From: an uncultured Amphritea sp.
GTDB taxonomy: Bacteria > Pseudomonadota > Gammaproteobacteria > Pseudomonadales > Balneatricaceae
NCBI RefSeq assembly: GCF_937127095.1
Contig: NZ_CAKZLP010000055.1
Coordinates: 26,166 to 90,165 of the forward strand
Direction: 5' to 3'
Length of the DNA stretch: 64,000 nucleotides
Translations under genes and position numbers: made by a program
In this document: positions 37,529 to 47,743 of the stretch, one piece after another
How positions within the stretch are numbered: the stretch's first letter is position 1
Layout: the number at the start of each line of letters is the position of its first letter
Notes under the pieces: generated by a model
What the model was told of the DNA's origin: nothing
What the model saw: only the letters and a program-made list of their open reading frames with translations
Database searches by the model: none

Positions 37529-38500
37529 ATGTTGAAAAAACTGTTTTCTACCGCTGAACAGCCACCGGAGCCGCCCAAACGGGGGGCCTCAGTGACTGTT
37601 AATAAGAAAGCAGAAAACAACAATACCCGTAAACGTTTCTGGTTGTTCGAGCGCTCCGCTGACGCAGAGAGTGCAGCAGTAAAAAAACAACAGTCAACCG
37701 GATCTGAAAGGGTTTCGGGAGAAACGGATAGCGCGACTGGGGAGGTTCAGCTTTTGAGTGGTATTGATGGTGACTGGTGGATTAAACCGGCCACTATCCT
37801 GACCGCGCTGGCGGTATTTGTTGCGTTGGTTAACTACTGCTATGGCACGGTTTATAGCTGGCTGGATAAGCCTGTTGAACGGGTCACCTTTGATGGCAGT
37901 ACCCGGCATCTGGACCGGCAGCAACTGGCAGCCAGTTCTGTTGCCCTGATGAATGGTGGTCTGTTGAGTGCAGATCTTGATGCGGTAAAAACAGGCATAC
38001 AGGAAAATCCCTGGGTCTATCAGATAGGCGTGACCCGCCGCTGGCCCGCTGCGCTCTATCTGCAGATAACTGAGGAAGTTCCGGTTGCCCGTTGGGGTGA
38101 TGATGGTCTGTTAAATCATGAAGGGGATATTTTCTGGCCGGATGAAGCAGCGAGTTACACCACTCTTCCGCTGTTAAAAGGGCCATCGGGGAATACCGCG
38201 ATGATGATGTCGGAGTATTACGACCTGAATCAGATGCTGCGTAATGCCGGGCTGCAACTGGTGGAGCTTAAACTTGAGGCGCGCGGTGCCTGGACGCTGA
38301 TCTTGAATAACGGCATTAAAGTGGTTGTGGGGCGGGATCAGGTTGTGGCCCGGCTGGAGCGGTTCCTGACCGTCTATCAGCAGCGTTTACAGGCTGAGGC
38401 TGACGCTGGAAGGATAGAGCAGATAGATATTCGATATAACAACGGCATTGCCGTTAAGTGGCGCCCTGAGGTGACCACTAATGATCAACAAAAAGGTTAA
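37529..38500 (+). CDS. ftsQ: cell division protein FtsQ
   Basis: 323-aa bitopic division protein. The N-terminal cytoplasmic part is long (about 84 residues, rich in Lys, Glu and Ser) before the membrane helix at about residues 87-107 (PATILTALAVFVALVNYCYG). POTRA domain (VERVTFDGSTRHLDRQQL, about 115-185) and beta domain follow in the periplasm. E. coli FtsQ has 276 aa with about 25 residues before the helix, so the extension is notable. It overlaps ftsA by 20 bases. Confidence 0.93.
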   Translation: MLKKLFSTAEQPPEPPKRGASVTVNKKAENNNTRKRFWLFERSADAESAAVKKQQSTGSERVSGETDSATGEVQLLSGIDGDWWIKPATILTALAVFVALVNYCYGTVYSWLDKPVERVTFDGSTRHLDRQQLAASSVALMNGGLLSADLDAVKTGIQENPWVYQIGVTRRWPAALYLQITEEVPVARWGDDGLLNHEGDIFWPDEAASYTTLPLLKGPSGNTAMMMSEYYDLNQMLRNAGLQLVELKLEARGAWTLILNNGIKVVVGRDQVVARLERFLTVYQQRLQAEADAGRIEQIDIRYNNGIAVKWRPEVTTNDQQKG

Positions 38501-39752
38501 AACTGTGAATATGGCGATGAAGCCTGGAAATAACATGATCGTGGCACTGGATATAGGCACTTCAAAAGTGGTCTGTCTGGTGGGTGAGGTTGGCCTGGAT
38601 GGCATAATCGATATCGTCGGCATTGGCTCCCATGAATCACGTGGGCTGAAACGGGGTGTGGTGGTAAATATTGAATCCACCGTGCATTCCATTCAGCGGG
38701 CGGTGGAAGAAGCTGAGCTGATGGCGGGCTGCAAGATCCACTCAGTGACTGTTGGCGTGGCTGGCAGCCACATTAATAGTATGAACTCCCACGGTATCGT
38801 TGCGGTGCGTGATGGAGAGGTGATGGAGCATGATCTGGAACGGGTGATCGACGCGGCCCGGGCGGTGGCAATTCCCGCTGATCAGAAAATCCTGCATATC
38901 CTGCCGCAGGAATACGTGATCGACAACCAGGAAGGCATTCGCGAACCGCTGGGTATGTCCGGCGTCCGCCTGGAAGCCAAAGTACATCTGGTGACCGGTG
39001 CGGTAAACGCGGTACAGAATATCGAAAAATGCGTCAAGCGGTGTGGTCTGGCGGTGGATAACGCCGTGCTGGAACAGCTGGCATCAAGTTATGCAGTGTT
39101 AACCGAAGATGAGAAAGAGCTGGGTGTGTGCATGGTGGATATGGGGGGCGGTACTACGGATATCGCTATCTTTACCGGAGGCTCTATCCGACATACCGCG
39201 GTGATTCCGATCGCGGGCGATCAGGTGACTAACGATATCGCTATGGCGTTGCGTACCCCGACACCTCATGCGGAAGAGATCAAGATTAAATACGCCTGTG
39301 CTCTGGCGCAACTGGCCAGTGCAGAGGACACCATCAAAGTGCCTAGCGTGGGTGACCGTCCTTCACGGGATCTGTCGCGGCAGGCACTGGCTGAGGTGGT
39401 TGAACCCCGTTATGACGAACTGTTTAGTCTGGTACAGGCAGAACTGCGTCGCAGCGGGTTTGAAGATATGGTGGCAGCCGGCATCGTTCTGACCGGCGGT
39501 ACCGCGAAGATGGAAGGCGCAGTAGAGCTGGCGGAAGAGATTTTCCATATGCCGGTGCGACTGGCGTTGCCAAAAGGCGTACGGGGCATGGGCGATATTC
39601 TCAATAGCCCAATCTATGCCACCGGTATTGGCTTATTACAGTACGCCAAACAGGATATTCGTCACCTGCGTGAAGCGGTTGCGGTTGAAGATGCGGTTGA
39701 GGGACCTAATGTACTGAGCCGTATGAAAGCCTGGTTTCAGGGGAACTTCTGA
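38481..39752 (+). CDS. ftsA: cell division protein FtsA
   Basis: Actin-like ATPase that tethers FtsZ to the membrane. The protein has MIVALDIGTSKVVCLVGE (phosphate 1 loop), the GVAGSHINSMNSHGIVAVRD 1C region, VDMGGGTTDIAIFTGGS (phosphate 2) and VLTGGTAKMEGAVELAEEIF. It ends in an amphipathic membrane-targeting helix (LSRMKAWFQGNF). The ATG at 38481 has TGAGGTG about 8 bases upstream and gives 423 aa; ATGs at 38511 and 38517 would fit the usual family N-terminus but have weak ribosome-binding sites. Confidence 0.96.
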   Translation: MINKKVKTVNMAMKPGNNMIVALDIGTSKVVCLVGEVGLDGIIDIVGIGSHESRGLKRGVVVNIESTVHSIQRAVEEAELMAGCKIHSVTVGVAGSHINSMNSHGIVAVRDGEVMEHDLERVIDAARAVAIPADQKILHILPQEYVIDNQEGIREPLGMSGVRLEAKVHLVTGAVNAVQNIEKCVKRCGLAVDNAVLEQLASSYAVLTEDEKELGVCMVDMGGGTTDIAIFTGGSIRHTAVIPIAGDQVTNDIAMALRTPTPHAEEIKIKYACALAQLASAEDTIKVPSVGDRPSRDLSRQALAEVVEPRYDELFSLVQAELRRSGFEDMVAAGIVLTGGTAKMEGAVELAEEIFHMPVRLALPKGVRGMGDILNSPIYATGIGLLQYAKQDIRHLREAVAVEDAVEGPNVLSRMKAWFQGNF

Positions 39753-39804
39753 TGTTCCCGAAAACACAGGCGCAGGAGGAACTTTGTAAAACCAGTTTAA
39801 CGGG

Positions 39805-39827
39805 GAGCACTCTTCAACGAGGTGCTC
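39805..39827 (+). other. hairpin in the ftsA-ftsZ gap
   Basis: GAGCAC (39805-39810) pairs with GTGCTC (39822-39827), extended inward by TC/GA with one bulged base. No T-run follows, so it is not an intrinsic terminator; it may be an mRNA processing or stability element. Confidence 0.4.
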
Positions 39828-39938
39828 AGGGTATTAAACCCGATGATTGACGAGTTCACAGGATGTGACAGACAACAATGAAACAGAACGTAACAAAAAA
39901 CAGGTGCGGGTCGGGCACTGAACCTGGAGGGAAGGGAT

Positions 39939-41135
39939 ATGTTTGAATTAGTGAGTAATATCGCACAGAACGCCGTCATTAAGGTTATTGGCGTTGGTGG
40001 TGGTGGTGGCAACGCCGTGCAGCACATGGTCTCATCTGAGGTTGGTGGGGTTGAGTTTATCTGTGCTAATACCGATGCGCAGGCACTCAATAACATGGGC
40101 TCTCGTAGCGTGCTGCAGTTGGGTGGTGGCATCACCAAGGGCCTCGGTGCGGGTGCAAATCCCGATATTGGTCGTCAGGCTGCCCTGGAAGACCGGGATC
40201 AGATCGTTGAGATGCTTAGCGGTGCGGATATGGTGTTTATCACTGCGGGTATGGGTGGTGGTACCGGTACCGGTGCGGCCCCGGTTGTCGCGCAGGTGGC
40301 CAAAGAGCTGGGTATTCTGACCGTTGCGGTGGTCACCAAGCCGTTCCCGTTTGAAGGCAAGAAGCGCATGCTGATCGCCGAACAGGGGATTAAAGAGCTG
40401 TCTGAACATGTCGACTCGCTGATTATCGTGCCTAACGAGAAACTGCTGCAGGTGCTGGGTAAAAGCTGCACCCTGATGAAAGCGTTCGATGAAGCAAATG
40501 ATGTTCTCAAAGGCGCTGTACAGGGTATCTCTGACCTGATTATCCGTCCGGGTATGATCAACGTCGACTTTGCCGACGTGCGTACGGTGATGTCCGAAAT
40601 GGGTACATCAATGATGGGAACCGGTATGGCACGGGGTGAAAACCGTGCGATTGAAGCAGCTGAAGCCGCAGTGCGCAGTCCGCTGCTGGAAGATGTCGAC
40701 CTGATGGGTGCTCGCGGTATTCTGGTGAACATTACCGCCGGTCTGGATCTGGGGCTGGGTGAGTTCAGTGATGTTGGTCAGGTGATTGAGCAGTTCGCGT
40801 CTGACAGTGCCATTATTGTGGTCGGTACCGTTATCGATCCCGAAATGAAAGATGATATTAAGGTGACCGTTGTGGCCACCGGATTGCAGAAAGCCCGGCA
40901 GGAAGAGACTACGGTTAAAGTGGTCAGTAGCAACCGTAAGCCTGATGGTCAGCTGGATCTCAATCAGCTGGAGCTTCCGGCCGTTCATCGCCGTAAGGCG
41001 GACCATATTAGCGCTGAAAAAAATAGAGTGTCTCACAGGGAACTTTCCGGGTCACAGCAGTCGAAGACTAACGCAAAAGGGGAAACCGATACCTATCTGG
41101 ATATCCCGACATTTCTACGGCGTCAGGCAGATTGA
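39939..41135 (+). CDS. ftsZ: cell division protein FtsZ
   Basis: Tubulin-like GTPase forming the Z ring. The 398-aa protein has [17 protein letters not shown], the tubulin signature [10 protein letters not shown] at about residues 105-114, and [15 protein letters not shown] with the T7 catalytic residues. A variable linker follows (about 320-380), then the C-terminal peptide [15 protein letters not shown] that binds FtsA and other partners. A 186-base gap precedes it, with AGGGAAGGGA before the ATG. No intrinsic terminator was seen between ftsZ and lpxC. Confidence 0.98.
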   Translation: MFELVSNIAQNAVIKVIGVGGGGGNAVQHMVSSEVGGVEFICANTDAQALNNMGSRSVLQLGGGITKGLGAGANPDIGRQAALEDRDQIVEMLSGADMVFITAGMGGGTGTGAAPVVAQVAKELGILTVAVVTKPFPFEGKKRMLIAEQGIKELSEHVDSLIIVPNEKLLQVLGKSCTLMKAFDEANDVLKGAVQGISDLIIRPGMINVDFADVRTVMSEMGTSMMGTGMARGENRAIEAAEAAVRSPLLEDVDLMGARGILVNITAGLDLGLGEFSDVGQVIEQFASDSAIIVVGTVIDPEMKDDIKVTVVATGLQKARQEETTVKVVSSNRKPDGQLDLNQLELPAVHRRKADHISAEKNRVSHRELSGSQQSKTNAKGETDTYLDIPTFLRRQAD

Positions 41136-41184
41136 CAGAATGTTTTGGCCGGCCTGACATTGTAGGGATTGCACTAATCAGTTA

Positions 41185-41214
41185 TTGCTGAAATAGCGGT
41201 ATTTTTGTTAGTAT
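41185..41214 (+). promoter_or_regulatory. candidate lpxC promoter
   Basis: TTGCTG (41185-41190) and TAGTAT (41209-41214) with an 18-base spacer lie about 50 bases upstream of the lpxC ATG. The match is moderate. Confidence 0.45.
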
Positions 41215-41265
41215 GTCGCGTTAATTCGCCACACAAGAACCCACCAAAGAGCCTTGGCAGAAAAT

Positions 41266-42180
41266 ATGATCGGACAACGTACATTACGGAACAGCATTAA
41301 AGCAACTGGCGTGGGCCTGCATACCGGTCAAAAAGTGTATTTGACACTGAAACCGGCGCCTGTAGACACCGGTATTGTTTTCCGTCGGATCGATCTTGAA
41401 CCGGCTGTCGAAATTCATGCCCGTGCCAAAAATGTCGGCGATACGACGCTGTCCACTAACCTGCAGAAGGGTGATGTACGGGTCTCTACTGTAGAGCACC
41501 TGCTGTCAGCGATGGCTGGACTGGGTATTGATAACGCCTATGTCGAGCTGAGTGCTGAAGAAGTGCCGATTATGGACGGTAGTGCAGCGCCTTTCGTCTT
41601 TCTGATCCAGTCTGCCGGTATTCAGGAGCAGGATGCGCCGAAACAGTTTATCCGGATCAAAAAAGAGGTGACCGTCCAGCTTGAAGATAAAGTGGCAACG
41701 TTTAAACCGTTCAATGGCTTTAAAGTTGGTTTCACCATCGATTTTGATCACCCTGCCTTTGCTGATCGTAACATGGAAGCGACTCTGGATTTCTCCAGCA
41801 CTTCATTTGTTAAAGAGGTAAGCCGGGCACGTACATTTGGCTTTATGCGTGATATCGAATACCTTCGCGCACAGAACCTGGCGCTGGGTGGAAGTATGGA
41901 TAATGCTATCGTGGTTGATGATTACCGTATTCTCAATGAAGACGGCTTGCGTTACGACGATGAGTTTGTAAAGCACAAAGTGCTGGATGCGGTCGGTGAC
42001 CTTTACCTGCTAGGCAAGAGCCTGATCGGTGAGTTTCACGGATTTAAATCGGGCCACTATCTGAACAATTTGTTACTGCGCAAACTGCTGGAAACAGAGG
42101 ATGCCTGGGAAATTGTCACTTTTGAAGGGCAGGAGCAGGCTGCGCCTATCTCGTACCTGCAGCCAGCTGCTGTAGGCTGA
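41266..42180 (+). CDS. lpxC: UDP-3-O-acyl-N-acetylglucosamine deacetylase
   Basis: Zinc deacetylase performing the committed step of lipid A synthesis. The 304-aa protein has [17 protein letters not shown] with zinc ligand His78, EVPIMDGSA, the [20 protein letters not shown] segment and [17 protein letters not shown] with the other His and Asp ligands. The ATG at 41266 ([20 protein letters not shown]) fits the family start; a TTG at 41254 would add four residues. An intrinsic terminator follows, ending the dcw region. Confidence 0.97.
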   Translation: MIGQRTLRNSIKATGVGLHTGQKVYLTLKPAPVDTGIVFRRIDLEPAVEIHARAKNVGDTTLSTNLQKGDVRVSTVEHLLSAMAGLGIDNAYVELSAEEVPIMDGSAAPFVFLIQSAGIQEQDAPKQFIRIKKEVTVQLEDKVATFKPFNGFKVGFTIDFDHPAFADRNMEATLDFSSTSFVKEVSRARTFGFMRDIEYLRAQNLALGGSMDNAIVVDDYRILNEDGLRYDDEFVKHKVLDAVGDLYLLGKSLIGEFHGFKSGHYLNNLLLRKLLETEDAWEIVTFEGQEQAAPISYLQPAAVG

Positions 42181-42196
42181 TACGCGCTAACTCAAT

Positions 42197-42225
42197 AAAA
42201 GCCGGACTGTTTAGTCCGGCTTTTT
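42197..42225 (+). terminator. intrinsic terminator after lpxC
   Basis: AAAAGCCGGACT (42197-42208) pairs with AGTCCGGCTTTT (42213-42224) around a GTTT loop, with the stem running into a short T-run. Confidence 0.93.
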
Positions 42226-42367
42226 ACTATTATTTCGGGCATTTATACCCACTAAAAAAATATCCCTATTGAGATTTAGTTTGATGCCCCAATAGAGGTA
42301 GAATGTTGAGTTAATTTAATACTTTAACCGGCTTACCGGCCGCTTTTAACAGGTAAATAATCAGATT

Positions 42368-45112
42368 ATGTTCACTTCGATGTTAAAGAAGGTTTTTGGT
42401 AGTAAGAACGAACGTGTACTCAAACAGATGGGTAAGGTCGTTAAACAGATCAATAGCTATGAAAGCGAAGTTGAACAACTTTCTGATGATGACCTGAAGG
42501 CGAAGACGGTCGAGTTTAAGTCCCGCCTTGAGCAGGGCGAATCCCTTGATGCGCTTCTTCCGGAAGCATTTGCGGTTGTACGTGAAGCCTCGCGTCGGGC
42601 GATGGGGATGCGTCATTTCGATGTGCAGATGATTGGTGGTATTACCCTGCATGAGGGTAAGGTTGCAGAGATGCGCACCGGTGAGGGTAAAACCCTGGTA
42701 GCGACACTGCCGGTGTACCTCAATGCGCTGGTGGGGCGGGGTGTGCATGTTGTTACCGTCAACGACTATCTGGCAAGCCGTGATGCCGAGTGGATGCGTC
42801 CACTGTATGAGTTTCTTGGCCTGAGTGTGGGTGTGGTGTTGTCGGGTCAGGATCCGCAAACCAAACGTGATGCTTACCATGCCGATATCACTTACGGTAC
42901 TAACAACGAGTTCGGCTTTGACTACCTGCGCGACAACATGGCTTTTAGCGTAGAGGATAAAGTGCAGCGTGACTTCTACTTCTCCGTAGTGGATGAGGTT
43001 GACTCCATCCTTATTGATGAGGCGCGTACGCCACTGATTATCTCTGGTGCGGCGGAAGACAGCTCAGAGATGTACCGGCGGATGAACACGCTGATTCCGG
43101 TACTGGAAAAGTATGATGGCGAAATTGATCCAAAGAGTGTTGAAGAGATTGATGGTGATTTTTCCGTTGATGAGAAAAACCGCACTGTCGAGTTGACTGA
43201 GCGCGGTCATCAACGCATTGAAGACATGCTGGCGAAAGAGGGTATTCTCGGTGAAGGCGAAAGTCTCTACGCGCCGCAGAACCTGAGCCTGCTTCACCAT
43301 GTGCTGGCTGCGCTGCGGGCGCATAACCTGTTTCAGCGGGATGTTGATTATATCATTCAGGATGATCAGGTGGTGATCGTTGACGAGCACACCGGGCGTA
43401 TTATGCCGGGGCGTCGCTGGTCTGAAGGTTTGCATCAGGCGGTGGAGGCCAAAGAGGGCGTCCATATTAATCAGGAAAGCCAGACCCTGGCATCGACGAC
43501 TTTCCAGAACTATTTCCGTCTCTATGAAAAACTTTCCGGTATGACCGGTACTGCTGACACCGAGGCGTTCGAGCTTAACCAGATCTACGGTCTGGATGTG
43601 GTGGTTATCCCAACCAACGTAGCGGTTGCCCGTATTGATTATAACGACCTGGTATTTCTCACCATTGAGGAGAAGTACGAGGCGATCCTCAAAGAGATAG
43701 AGCACTGTGTCGAGCAGAAGCGCCCGGTGCTGGTGGGTACTGCGTCGGTTGAATCTTCTGAGATGATCTCGGCTTTCCTGAAAAAGAAAAAGCTGCCGCA
43801 TAACGTACTGAACGCCAAAAATCACGGTAAAGAAGCCGGCATTATCGCTGATGCGGGTCGTGCTGGCGCGGTGACGATTGCGACCAACATGGCGGGTCGT
43901 GGTACTGACATCGTACTAGGCGGTAAGTTTGAGTCGGTGCTTGAAGGTATGGACAACCCTACAGACGCACAGATAGCAGAAGCGAAGGCTGAGTGGCAGG
44001 CACGCCATGATGCAGTGCTGGAAGCCGGTGGTCTGCATATTATCGGCACCGAACGTCATGAATCCCGTCGTATCGATAATCAGTTGCGGGGTCGTGCCGG
44101 TCGTCAGGGTGATAACGGTTCATCCCGTTTCTTCCTCTCACTGGAAGATGATCTGATGCGTATCTTTGCTTCCGACCGGGTACGTCAGTTTATGAAAGCC
44201 CTGGGGATGGAGAAAGGCGAGGCAATCGAGCATAAGATGGTCTCTAATGCGATTGAGAAAGCCCAGCGTAAAGTCGAAGGCCGTAATTACGATATTCGTA
44301 AGCAGTTGCTGGAATATGATGATGTTGCCAACGACCAGCGTCGTGCGGTCTATGATCAGCGTAACGAATTGATGGCCACCAATGATATTTCCGAAACCAT
44401 CGAAGCGGTGCGTGCTGAGGTAGTCGATAATGCGATTAGTGACTACATCAAGCCACAGAGTCTGGAAGAACAGTGGGATATTCCCGGTCTGGAAAAGCAT
44501 CTTGAGTCCGAGTTTGGTCTGGAGATGCCTGTGCAGGAATGGCTGGATAAAGATGATACCCTGCATGAAGAGTCCCTTCGCGAGCGTATTCTGCGCGATA
44601 TCGTTGAGGACTATCAGGCGAAAGCGGCGATTGTGGGTGTAGAAAATATGCGCCTGTTCGAGAAGCAGGTGATGCTGCAGGTGCTGGATACGTTGTGGAA
44701 AGAGCATCTGCAGTCGATGGATATGTTGCGTCAGGGTATTCACCTGCGGGGTTATGCGCAGAAGAACCCGAAACAGGAGTATAAGCGTGAATCCTTTATC
44801 CTGTTTGAGCATCTGCTGGAAAATATTAAAACCGATGTGATTAAGATTCTCAGTCACGTTCAGGTGCGCCAGCCAGAAGAGATTGAAGAGATGGATCGTC
44901 TGCGTCGTGAACAGGCGGCCCAGCAGCAGATGAGTTTTCAGCATGCAGAAGCCTCTGCATTGGGCGCAGATGAGTCTGATTCCGATACTGGTGAGGCTGA
45001 TGTTGCTGGCGTTGAGACTTTTGTGCGCGAAGGTAAAAAAGTGGGCCGTAACGACCCTTGCCCCTGTGGTTCAGGTAAAAAATACAAGCAGTGTCACGGT
45101 AAGCTAAGCTGA
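42368..45112 (+). CDS. secA: preprotein translocase subunit SecA
   Basis: ATPase motor of Sec protein export. The 914-aa protein has Walker A MRTGEGKT at about residues 102-109, the DEVD box near 208, the [10 protein letters not shown] region, [13 protein letters not shown] and [17 protein letters not shown] of the second motor domain. The C-terminal zinc/SecB-binding motif reads [16 protein letters not shown], preceded by a flexible acidic linker. The start could be the ATG at 42368 or 42380 ([13 protein letters not shown]). No SecM reading frame lies upstream, unlike E. coli. Confidence 0.98.
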   Translation: MFTSMLKKVFGSKNERVLKQMGKVVKQINSYESEVEQLSDDDLKAKTVEFKSRLEQGESLDALLPEAFAVVREASRRAMGMRHFDVQMIGGITLHEGKVAEMRTGEGKTLVATLPVYLNALVGRGVHVVTVNDYLASRDAEWMRPLYEFLGLSVGVVLSGQDPQTKRDAYHADITYGTNNEFGFDYLRDNMAFSVEDKVQRDFYFSVVDEVDSILIDEARTPLIISGAAEDSSEMYRRMNTLIPVLEKYDGEIDPKSVEEIDGDFSVDEKNRTVELTERGHQRIEDMLAKEGILGEGESLYAPQNLSLLHHVLAALRAHNLFQRDVDYIIQDDQVVIVDEHTGRIMPGRRWSEGLHQAVEAKEGVHINQESQTLASTTFQNYFRLYEKLSGMTGTADTEAFELNQIYGLDVVVIPTNVAVARIDYNDLVFLTIEEKYEAILKEIEHCVEQKRPVLVGTASVESSEMISAFLKKKKLPHNVLNAKNHGKEAGIIADAGRAGAVTIATNMAGRGTDIVLGGKFESVLEGMDNPTDAQIAEAKAEWQARHDAVLEAGGLHIIGTERHESRRIDNQLRGRAGRQGDNGSSRFFLSLEDDLMRIFASDRVRQFMKALGMEKGEAIEHKMVSNAIEKAQRKVEGRNYDIRKQLLEYDDVANDQRRAVYDQRNELMATNDISETIEAVRAEVVDNAISDYIKPQSLEEQWDIPGLEKHLESEFGLEMPVQEWLDKDDTLHEESLRERILRDIVEDYQAKAAIVGVENMRLFEKQVMLQVLDTLWKEHLQSMDMLRQGIHLRGYAQKNPKQEYKRESFILFEHLLENIKTDVIKILSHVQVRQPEEIEEMDRLRREQAAQQQMSFQHAEASALGADESDSDTGEADVAGVETFVREGKKVGRNDPCPCGSGKKYKQCHGKLS

Positions 45113-45190
45113 TCCGGGCAGAGGAAATGTGCCTTTTCTAAGGTAAAATTTTTATTGTTTTACCCTGATCTGGCTATTGATTAACACAGA

Positions 45191-45218
45191 GAAAGCAGCG
45201 AAGCTGCTTTCTTTTTTT
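45191..45218 (+). terminator. intrinsic terminator after secA
   Basis: GAAAGCAGC (45191-45199) and GCTGCTTTC (45203-45211) enclose a GAA loop, followed by seven T residues. An additional GGTAAAA/TTTTACC hairpin lies just upstream at about 45141-45163. Confidence 0.9.
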
Positions 45219-45251
45219 CTATCGATTAAAGATAAGGTTAAGGAGTCTGTA

Positions 45252-46469
45252 ATGGCGGTAGGTCCCGGCACGCTTCCAACGCTGCACCCGGTTGCAGGTT
45301 TTCGTATAGGCACCACTTCTGCCGGCGTTAAAAAGCCTGGCCGAAAAGATCTGGTTCTCATGGAACTGGCAGAAGGCGCCAGCGCTGCAGGTGTTTTCAC
45401 CCTGAATCAGTTTTGTGCAGCCCCGGTCAGAATTTGTAAGGCGCATCTGCAACAGGGGATGCCATCCTATCTGGTGATCAATACCGGTAATGCCAATGCG
45501 GGTACCGGTAAAGAGGGCTATCAGGACGCGCTGGATGTCTGTCAGGCGGTGGCTGATCAGGGGGGGGTGACTGTTGGCCAGATCCTGCCATTCTCCACCG
45601 GTGTCATCGGTGAAAAACTGCCTAAAGAGCGCATTATCGCTGCGATTCCTGCTGCTTTTGATGCGCTTTCGGATAATGGCTGGCTGGAAGCGGCCAGCGG
45701 TATTATGACGACTGATACCCGGCCAAAAGCGTATTCGATGCAACTGGAGTATCAGGGGCAGGTTATTACCCTCACCGGGATCTCTAAAGGCGCGGGTATG
45801 ATTAAGCCCAATATGGCGACCATGCTGGCTTATATTGCCACAGATGCAAAAGTTGAACCTGCACTGCTGCAATCGCTGTTAAGCCGTGCAGCGGATCAGT
45901 CATTCAACCGGATTACCATTGATGGGGATACCTCCACAAATGACTCCTGCATCTTGGTGGCGACCGGTGCCAGTGGTGTTGAGGTCTCTGAAGACAATGC
46001 CGAGCTTCTGGCGCAGTTCAGCGAAGCTGTGGATAAAACCCTGCTTGAGCTGGCGCAGGCGATCATCCGTGATGGTGAGGGGGCAACCAAGTTTGTCACC
46101 ATCAGTGTTGAACAGGCGGCCAGTTCTGAAGAAGCACTGAAAACCGCCTATGCCGTCGCTCATTCACCGCTGGTTAAAACAGCGCTGTTTGCCAGCGACC
46201 CCAACTGGGGACGGATACTAGCTGCGGTCGGTTATGCGGGTATCGATAATCTGGATGTTGATACTCTGCAAATCTGGCTGGGCGAAGCTTGCATCGTTGA
46301 AAACGGTGGCCGTGCTGCCAGTTATACTGAAGCGGCAGGTCAGGCGGTGATGAGCCGTGAGGAGATCACCATCCGTATTATCCTCAATCGTGGTGATCAG
46401 CAGGAAACGGTCTGGACCACTGATCTTAGCAAGGATTATGTTGCGATCAACGCCGACTATCGTTCCTGA
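45252..46469 (+). CDS. argJ: arginine biosynthesis bifunctional protein ArgJ
   Basis: Ornithine acetyltransferase / glutamate N-acetyltransferase of the cyclic arginine pathway. The 405-aa proenzyme self-cleaves before a threonine; here KGAGMIKPNMATMLAY places it at Thr190. Other landmarks are NTGNANAGTGKEG, PFSTGVIGEKLP, DGDTSTNDSC and SDPNWGRILAAVGYAG. The ATG at 45252 follows AAGGAGT. A longer in-frame reading from 45177 passes through the secA terminator and is rejected. Confidence 0.95.
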   Translation: MAVGPGTLPTLHPVAGFRIGTTSAGVKKPGRKDLVLMELAEGASAAGVFTLNQFCAAPVRICKAHLQQGMPSYLVINTGNANAGTGKEGYQDALDVCQAVADQGGVTVGQILPFSTGVIGEKLPKERIIAAIPAAFDALSDNGWLEAASGIMTTDTRPKAYSMQLEYQGQVITLTGISKGAGMIKPNMATMLAYIATDAKVEPALLQSLLSRAADQSFNRITIDGDTSTNDSCILVATGASGVEVSEDNAELLAQFSEAVDKTLLELAQAIIRDGEGATKFVTISVEQAASSEEALKTAYAVAHSPLVKTALFASDPNWGRILAAVGYAGIDNLDVDTLQIWLGEACIVENGGRAASYTEAAGQAVMSREEITIRIILNRGDQQETVWTTDLSKDYVAINADYRS

Positions 46470-46510
46470 TCAGACTATAGCCAATCGATAGCGTTGGCTG
46501 GGAATCGCTT

Positions 46511-47443
46511 TTGTCCAAACTAATCCATGTCGCGGCAGCGGCTATCTTCAATGAGTCCGGTGAGTTGCTCCTGGCGTTGCGCGATAAAGCGCAGCACCAG
46601 GGGGGCTTATGGGAGTTCCCCGGCGGTAAAGTTGAGCCCGGCGAAGATGTTCGCAGCGCGTTGGCCAGAGAACTGCTGGAAGAACTGGGGATTGTGATTG
46701 ATCAGTCTGCCACTTTACCCCTTATCCAGATCCCCTATCATTACCCCGATAAATCGGTTTTACTGGATGTGTTTCGGGTAAACCGGTTCAGTGGCGAGGC
46801 GTATGGGCGGGAAGGGCAGCCACTTAACTGGGTTAAGTTGAATGATCTGCGCGCTTATCAGTTCCCGGCCGCTAACAAACCGATAGTCAATGCACTGTTA
46901 TTACCGAGTGCGTTAGCGATTACTCCCCGGTTGCAATCAGAACAGTACAGTAGGTTTGTATCTCAAGCGATTCAGCAGGGCGCTCAGGCGGTTATGCTGC
47001 GGGCTAAGCACCTGACTGAGGCTGAACAGTTAAGTCTCTATCAACAGCTGTCAGAGGCCTTTCCAGGATTTTTGATAGTATGGAATGGTGCGGTTGCAGC
47101 TGCGAACATCGCTGCCGTGTCGGCGCTTCATCTGAGTTCAGAGAGGCTGATGCAACTGGACAGCCGTGAACGGTTCAAGGGGAGCTGGCTGGGTGCTTCC
47201 TGTCACAGCGAGGAACAGATTCGTCGCGCTGAGCAGCTTGGTGTTGATTACATTACCCTCTCACCCGTGCAAAAAACATCAAGTCACCCTGAGGTTGTGC
47301 CGATGGGCTGGGATGAATATGGTCGCCTGGTGAAAGAGTGCTCACTTCCAGTGTATGCGCTGGGTGGGGTTTCAATGGATGATCTGAATCGTGCAATCTT
47401 GGCGGGTGGCCAGGGGATCGCCGCGATCAGCTGTTTTTGCTGA
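46511..47443 (+). CDS. mutT: MutT-type Nudix hydrolase fused to a thiamine-phosphate-synthase-like domain
   Basis: 310-aa two-domain protein. Residues about 5-130 are a MutT Nudix domain (8-oxo-dGTP hydrolysis) with the Nudix box beginning GGKVEPGEDVRSALARELLE and ending EELGI. Residues about 137-310 resemble ThiE/TenI: AVMLRAKHLTEAE, the GASCHSEEQIRRAEQLGVDY segment, ITLSPVQKTSSHP and PVYALGGVS. The Asn-Asp-Arg phosphate/metal motif of true ThiE is replaced by VWNGAVAAANIAAV, so thiamine-phosphate synthase activity is doubtful. The same fusion is common in pseudomonads and relatives. The start is a TTG at 46511. Confidence 0.9.
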   Translation: MSKLIHVAAAAIFNESGELLLALRDKAQHQGGLWEFPGGKVEPGEDVRSALARELLEELGIVIDQSATLPLIQIPYHYPDKSVLLDVFRVNRFSGEAYGREGQPLNWVKLNDLRAYQFPAANKPIVNALLLPSALAITPRLQSEQYSRFVSQAIQQGAQAVMLRAKHLTEAEQLSLYQQLSEAFPGFLIVWNGAVAAANIAAVSALHLSSERLMQLDSRERFKGSWLGASCHSEEQIRRAEQLGVDYITLSPVQKTSSHPEVVPMGWDEYGRLVKECSLPVYALGGVSMDDLNRAILAGGQGIAAISCFC

Positions 47444-47488
47444 GCTTTAAAACATCACATCCCCAGATATATATAAATGGGTGCTGTT

Positions 47489-47585
47489 GTGGGAGGCGCG
47501 CCCTCGCGGCGATTATTTGCCCCGGTGCCTGTTGATGGTTTTATCGCGACGAGGTACCCAGAGGGCATACTAGCGACGCTCCCAC
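47489..47585. repeat. REP-like repeat pair, family A (inverted)
   Basis: An outer GTGGGAG (from 47489) and its inverted partner CTCCCAC (ending 47585) frame a larger imperfect palindrome. The left arm 47489-47519 matches 18244-18274 at 28 of 31 positions. The right arm 47541-47574 matches 11473-11506 in reverse complement at 32 of 34. The right arm carries a 20-nt segment (CTAGTATGCCCTCTGGGTAC in reverse complement) absent from the left arm. Confidence 0.75.
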
Positions 47586-47625
47586 AGGTGTATCCGAAAA
47601 AGCGGATAAGCAGCAGAAGGCTGTG

Positions 47626-47665
47626 TTCAGACAAACGTAGCGATCGGACTAGCGAAGCGATCGGC
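47626..47665. repeat. palindromic repeat, family C
   Basis: AGCGATCGGACT at 47639-47650 is identical to 18350-18361, and AGCGAAGCGATCGG follows at 47651-47664. Together with the family A pair it fills most of the 300-base convergent gap between mutT and yacG, where no gene is seen. Confidence 0.6.
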
Positions 47666-47743
47666 CAAATAAAATGACCGGACTTTCGTTCCCGCCTCTG
47701 CAGTAACAACAATGACTGATTGTTTGTGAAGTGGGTTGTCTAA

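Noticed and set aside
47455..47712. Small open frames in the mutT-yacG gap
   Set aside because: They are translations of the palindromic repeats; the same peptide pieces appear at the other repeat copies.
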